A stretch of 8,426 nucleotides of DNA from Chloroflexota bacterium. Lineage in GTDB: Bacteria > Chloroflexota > UBA6077 > JADZDV01. A program made the translations under genes and the position numbers. The notes below the pieces were generated by a model. That model had not been told where the DNA came from and ran no database searches. It saw only the letters and a program-made list of their open reading frames with translations. Location of the stretch: assembly GCA_020850915.1 (NCBI GenBank), contig JADZDV010000450.1, positions 1 through 8,426 of the forward strand. Direction: 5' to 3'. Shown here piece after piece: positions 6,120 to 8,426 of this stretch. Each line of letters starts with the position of its first letter. Within the stretch, counting starts at the first letter, position 1.

Positions 6120-7892
6120 ATGGCGTCGTCAGTAGAACAGTGGGTCGAAGAAGTCGCGCGAACGACGCGCCCGAAGAACATCGAGTGGTGCGACGGTAGC
6201 GACGCTGAGAATGAGCGTCTCGTCCGCCAGATGCTGGATGACGGGACGCTCATCGGGCTCGACAAGCAGGCGCATCCCAGCTCGTACCTTCACCGCAGCA
6301 ATCCCCAGGACGTCGCTCGCACCGAGCACCTGACGTTCATCTCCACCGATGACCCCGCGGATGTTGGACCTACCAACAACTGGATGTCCCGGGACGATAC
6401 CGTGGAGCGCGTCTGGCCGCTTTTCGACGGCGCCATGACGGATCGGACGATGTACGTGGTCCCCTACCTGATGGGGCCTGTCGGCTCCCCGTACACCAAG
6501 GTCGGTGTCGAGCTGACGGATAGCCCGTACGTCGTGGCGAGCATGCGGATCATGACTCGCATGGGCCAGCTCGCCATGGAGCGCCTCGCGGTTGACGGGA
6601 ACGACTGGGTGCCCGGCCTGCATTCGCTGGGCGACCTGTCGCCGGATCGGCGCTTCATCCTGCACTTCCCGGACACGCGCACCATCTGGAGCGTCGGCTC
6701 TGGCTATGGCGGGAACGCGCTGCTCGGCAAGAAGTGCTTCGCGCTACGCATCGCCTCCAGCATGGGGCGAGACCAGGGCTGGCTTGCGGAGCACATGCTG
6801 ATCATGGGGCTCGAATCGCCAGATGGCGAGGTCACCTACATGGCCGCCGCCTTCCCGAGCGCCTGCGGCAAGACCAATCTCGCCATGCTGAAGTCGCCAT
6901 TCGAGTCCGAGGGCTGGAAGGTCTGGACAGTCGGCGAGGACATCGCCTGGATCAACATCGGCCCGGACGGGCGGCTGTGGGCGATCAACCCGGAGTCCGG
7001 TTACTTCGGCGTGGCGCCCGGCACGAACTACAAGACCAATCCGAACGCTATGCAGGCCGTGCAACAGCACTCGATCTTCACCAACGTGGCCCTGACGGAC
7101 GACCGTCGCGTCTGGTGGGAGGGGATGGACGGGCCGGTTCCCAGCCATCTGACGGACTGGCAGGGACGCTCGTGGACGCCGGACGCTGGCATCAAGGCCG
7201 CGCATCCGAACGCCCGCTTCACCACGCCGGCCGTCCAGAACCCGGTGCTCTCCCCGCACTGGGAGGATCCCCAGGGCGTGCCGCTGTCCGCGATCCTCTT
7301 TGGCGGCAGACGGGCCAGCACGGTGCCGCTGGTGTACGGCGCCTTCAACTGGCAGCACGGCGTCTACCTGGGCGCCACGATGGCGTCCGAGACGACGGCC
7401 GCCGCGACCGGCGCGGTTGGCGTCGTCCGGCGCGACCCGATGGCCATGCTGCCGTTCTGTGGGTACAACATGGCCGATTACTGGGGGCACTGGCTCGCGA
7501 TGGGACGGCGCGTCAGTCAGGCTCCGGGCGTCTTCCAGGTCAACTGGTTCCGAACCGACGAAAACGGCAAGTTCATCTGGCCGGGCTTCGGCGAGAATAT
7601 GCGCGTCCTGCGCTGGATACGCGACCAGGTCACTGGCAAGGGCGCAGGCAGCTCGCGGGAGACGCCGCTGGGCATCATGCCGACCCCGGAGGCGCTCGGC
7701 GCGAAGGATCTGGGCCTTTCGGAGCGAGAGATCGACCTCCTTCTCTCCGTCAAGCGCGATGAGTGGCTGCGCGAGGCGGAGGAGCAGGCCGCGTTCCTCG
7801 ATCGGTTCGGGGACCGCTTGCCGCCAGAGATCCGGCAGGAGAACGAGGCCTTGAAGAAGCGTCTGGGCGGAGCGTCGGCTTTGGCGCGCTGA
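6120..7892 (+). CDS. pckG: Phosphoenolpyruvate carboxykinase (GTP)
   Basis: Cytosolic enzyme interconverting oxaloacetate plus GTP with phosphoenolpyruvate, CO2 and GDP. It is the entry step of gluconeogenesis, linking the TCA cycle to sugar synthesis. At 590 aa it has the length of the GTP class and is collinear with animal PCK1. R67 in VARTEH matches the substrate arginine. Y196 and K205 in SGYGGNALLGKK and H225 in WLAEHM match the substrate and manganese ligands. FPSACGKTN (245-253) is the GTP-class P-loop with its reactive cysteine C249, and GEDIAW (272-277) supplies the metal-binding aspartate D274. FGGRRASTVPLVY, NWQHGVYLGA, MLPFCGYNMADYWGHWL and WPGFGENMRVL follow in family order. The ATG at 6120 follows GGAG (6107-6110) by 9 bases. 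The gene stands alone, with a long leader upstream and a stable-RNA promoter overlapping its end. All catalytic residues checked are present. Confidence 0.98.
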   Translation: MASSVEQWVEEVARTTRPKNIEWCDGSDAENERLVRQMLDDGTLIGLDKQAHPSSYLHRSNPQDVARTEHLTFISTDDPADVGPTNNWMSRDDTVERVWPLFDGAMTDRTMYVVPYLMGPVGSPYTKVGVELTDSPYVVASMRIMTRMGQLAMERLAVDGNDWVPGLHSLGDLSPDRRFILHFPDTRTIWSVGSGYGGNALLGKKCFALRIASSMGRDQGWLAEHMLIMGLESPDGEVTYMAAAFPSACGKTNLAMLKSPFESEGWKVWTVGEDIAWINIGPDGRLWAINPESGYFGVAPGTNYKTNPNAMQAVQQHSIFTNVALTDDRRVWWEGMDGPVPSHLTDWQGRSWTPDAGIKAAHPNARFTTPAVQNPVLSPHWEDPQGVPLSAILFGGRRASTVPLVYGAFNWQHGVYLGATMASETTAAATGAVGVVRRDPMAMLPFCGYNMADYWGHWLAMGRRVSQAPGVFQVNWFRTDENGKFIWPGFGENMRVLRWIRDQVTGKGAGSSRETPLGIMPTPEALGAKDLGLSEREIDLLLSVKRDEWLREAEEQAAFLDRFGDRLPPEIRQENEALKKRLGGASALAR

Positions 7893-7911
7893 TTCGATAA
7901 CTTCTTATAAT
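7881..7911 (+). promoter_or_regulatory. Promoter of the tRNA-tuf transcription unit
   Basis: TTGGCG (7881-7886) and a perfect TATAAT (7906-7911) are separated by 19 bases. The -35 lies inside the last codons of pckG. The bases after the -10 box are almost all G and C, the kind of discriminator associated with stringent control of stable RNA genes. A start near 7918 would leave about 44 bases before the first tRNA. The -10 box is strong; the 19-base spacer is longer than ideal. Confidence 0.7.
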
Positions 7912-7961
7912 GGGTGGCCGGCGCGCCACCGTCGGCACCGAGCGAGTGGGAACCTGTCCGA

Positions 7962-8037
7962 GCCGACGTAGCTCAACTGGCAGAGCAGCGGTTTTGTAAA
8001 CCGCCGGTTAGGAGTTCGAGTCTCCTCGTCGGCTCCA
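7962..8037 (+). tRNA. tRNA-Thr (anticodon TGT)
   Basis: Complete cloverleaf: acceptor stem GCCGACG with CGTCGGC, D arm GCTC/GAGC, and anticodon stem GCGGT with ACCGC. The loop is TTTGTAA, with anticodon TGT at 7995-7997. The T arm is AGGAG-TTCGAGT-CTCCT. Discriminator T and an encoded CCA end the gene at 8037. It reads ACA codons (and probably other ACN). First of three tRNAs ahead of tuf, 5 bases before the tyrosine tRNA. Confidence 0.97.
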
Positions 8038-8042
8038 GAATC

Positions 8043-8127
8043 GGTGGGATGGCCGAGTGGTTAATGGCACGGGTCTGTAAAACCCGCCTCCGGAAGGAGT
8101 TCGCAGGTTCGAATCCTGCTCCCACCA
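8043..8127 (+). tRNA. tRNA-Tyr (anticodon GTA)
   Basis: Class II tRNA with a long variable arm. Acceptor stem GGTGGGA pairs with TCCCACC, and anticodon stem CGGGT with ACCCG. The loop is CTGTAAA, with anticodon GTA at 8077-8079. The variable arm CTCC-GGAA-GGAG is that of bacterial tyrosine tRNA, and the T arm is GCAGG-TTCGAAT-CCTGC. The discriminator is A. The following bases are CCG, so CCA is not encoded and must be added by the CCA-adding enzyme, unlike the two flanking threonine tRNAs. Confidence 0.97.
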
Positions 8128-8140
8128 CCGGTATGTTCCT

Positions 8141-8216
8141 GCCCATGTAGCTCAGCAGGCAGAGCACGTTCTTGGTAAGAACGGGGTCGGCGGTTCGAGT
8201 CCGCCCATGGGCTCCA
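8141..8216 (+). tRNA. tRNA-Thr (anticodon GGT)
   Basis: Complete cloverleaf: acceptor GCCCATG with CATGGGC, D arm GCTC/GAGC, and anticodon stem CGTTC with GAACG. The loop is TTGGTAA, with anticodon GGT at 8174-8176. The T arm is GGCGG-TTCGAGT-CCGCC. Discriminator T and an encoded CCA end the gene at 8216. It reads ACC and ACU codons and complements the TGT isoacceptor upstream. It lies 13 bases after the tyrosine tRNA and is likely cut from the same transcript. Confidence 0.97.
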
Positions 8217-8254
8217 TACCAGCACGGCCGCGCCGCGGCCGCTTGGCGTGGTAT
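8216..8254 (+). other. GC-rich stem-loop between tRNA-Thr(GGT) and tuf
   Basis: CGGCCGC (8225-8231), a 3-base GCC loop, and GCGGCCG (8235-8241) form a perfect 7-bp stem. An outer pair ATACCA (8216-8221) with TGGTAT (8249-8254) could extend it across a small internal loop. It starts directly at the tRNA 3' end. It could mark the processing point between tRNA and mRNA, or attenuate tuf transcription. No U-run follows. Confidence 0.5.
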
Positions 8255-8300
8255 CGTCGTGATATCCACACCCGTCAATCGTTGAGGGAGATCGGGCCAG

Positions 8301-8426
8301 ATGGCGAAGCAGAAGTTTGTTCGGAACAAGCCGCACGTGAACGTGGGGACGATAGGGCACGTGGACCATGGGAAGACGACGCTGACCGCGGCGATCACGA
8401 AGGTGCTGGCGATGGCGGGGAACGCG
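8301..8426 (+). CDS. tuf: Translation elongation factor Tu (5' end only)
   Basis: First 42 codons of EF-Tu, the GTPase that delivers aminoacyl-tRNA to the ribosome. The start reads [20 protein letters not shown], and the G1 P-loop GHVDHGKT is at residues 19-26, followed by [11 protein letters not shown]. This is unmistakable for bacterial EF-Tu. The ATG follows a GAGGGAG ribosome site (8284-8290) by 10 bases. The gene runs off the window, so the rest cannot be assessed. Its place after threonine and tyrosine tRNAs suggests cotranscription with them, as in the E. coli tufB operon. Confidence 0.97.
   Translation, partial: MAKQKFVRNKPHVNVGTIGHVDHGKTTLTAAITKVLAMAGNA

Noticed and set aside
5902..6135. 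77-codon plus-strand open frame between the aminotransferase and pckG
   Set aside because: No ribosome site, no recognisable motif, and it overlaps the pckG ribosome site and start.
5816..6265. 149-codon minus-strand open frame across the pckG start
   Set aside because: Half of it is antisense to the conserved pckG N-terminus, and its composition is serine/arginine/proline-rich as expected of a shadow.
6734..7762. 342-codon open frame on the plus strand inside pckG
   Set aside because: Out-of-frame shadow of a fully supported PEP carboxykinase. Its composition is arginine/glycine-rich, with no ribosome site and no recognisable motif.
7973..8398. Minus-strand open frames over the tRNA cluster (7973-8398 and 8061-8369)
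   Set aside because: They are antisense translations of tRNA genes. Fragments such as ADSNRRP and RIRTCEL are familiar artefacts of mispredicted proteins over tRNAs.

Overview
The window is a high-GC bacterial chromosomal segment (low-to-mid 60s percent by eye). The EF-Tu N-terminus, the GTP-type PEP carboxykinase and the GC bias would fit Chloroflexota (Thermomicrobia-like) or another high-GC phylum. I cannot fix the phylum from sequence alone.

Layout. Positions 1-2988 are transcribed leftward: an amidohydrolase (1573-2988), then livH (655-1536) and livM (1-651, running off the edge), which encode the two permeases of a branched-chain amino acid/amide-type ABC importer. A 134-bp divergent intergenic region (2989-3122) carries a candidate -10 box and a 14-bp palindrome. 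Rightward from it run a 437-aa protein made of three tandem RidA/YjgF domains (3123-4436) and a class I/II PLP aminotransferase (4499-5686). These five genes look like one catabolic locus: import of a nitrogen-containing compound, hydrolysis or deamination by the amidohydrolase, transamination, and handling of reactive enamine/imine intermediates by the Rid protein. The substrate cannot be read from the sequence.

After a 433-bp gap with no convincing gene come housekeeping functions: GTP-dependent phosphoenolpyruvate carboxykinase (6120-7892), then a stable-RNA promoter overlapping its 3' end and the cluster tRNA-Thr(TGT), tRNA-Tyr(GTA), tRNA-Thr(GGT), followed by the start of tuf (EF-Tu, 8301 to the edge). 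This order matches the E. coli thrU-tyrU-glyT-thrT-tufB operon without the glycine tRNA.

The least ordinary item is the triple-RidA protein. RidA proteins normally form homotrimers, and this chain carries three copies. None of them shows the arginine that canonical RidA uses for imine deamination, and all three share the same insertion motif. No mobile element, CRISPR array, phage gene or toxin-antitoxin pair was seen.
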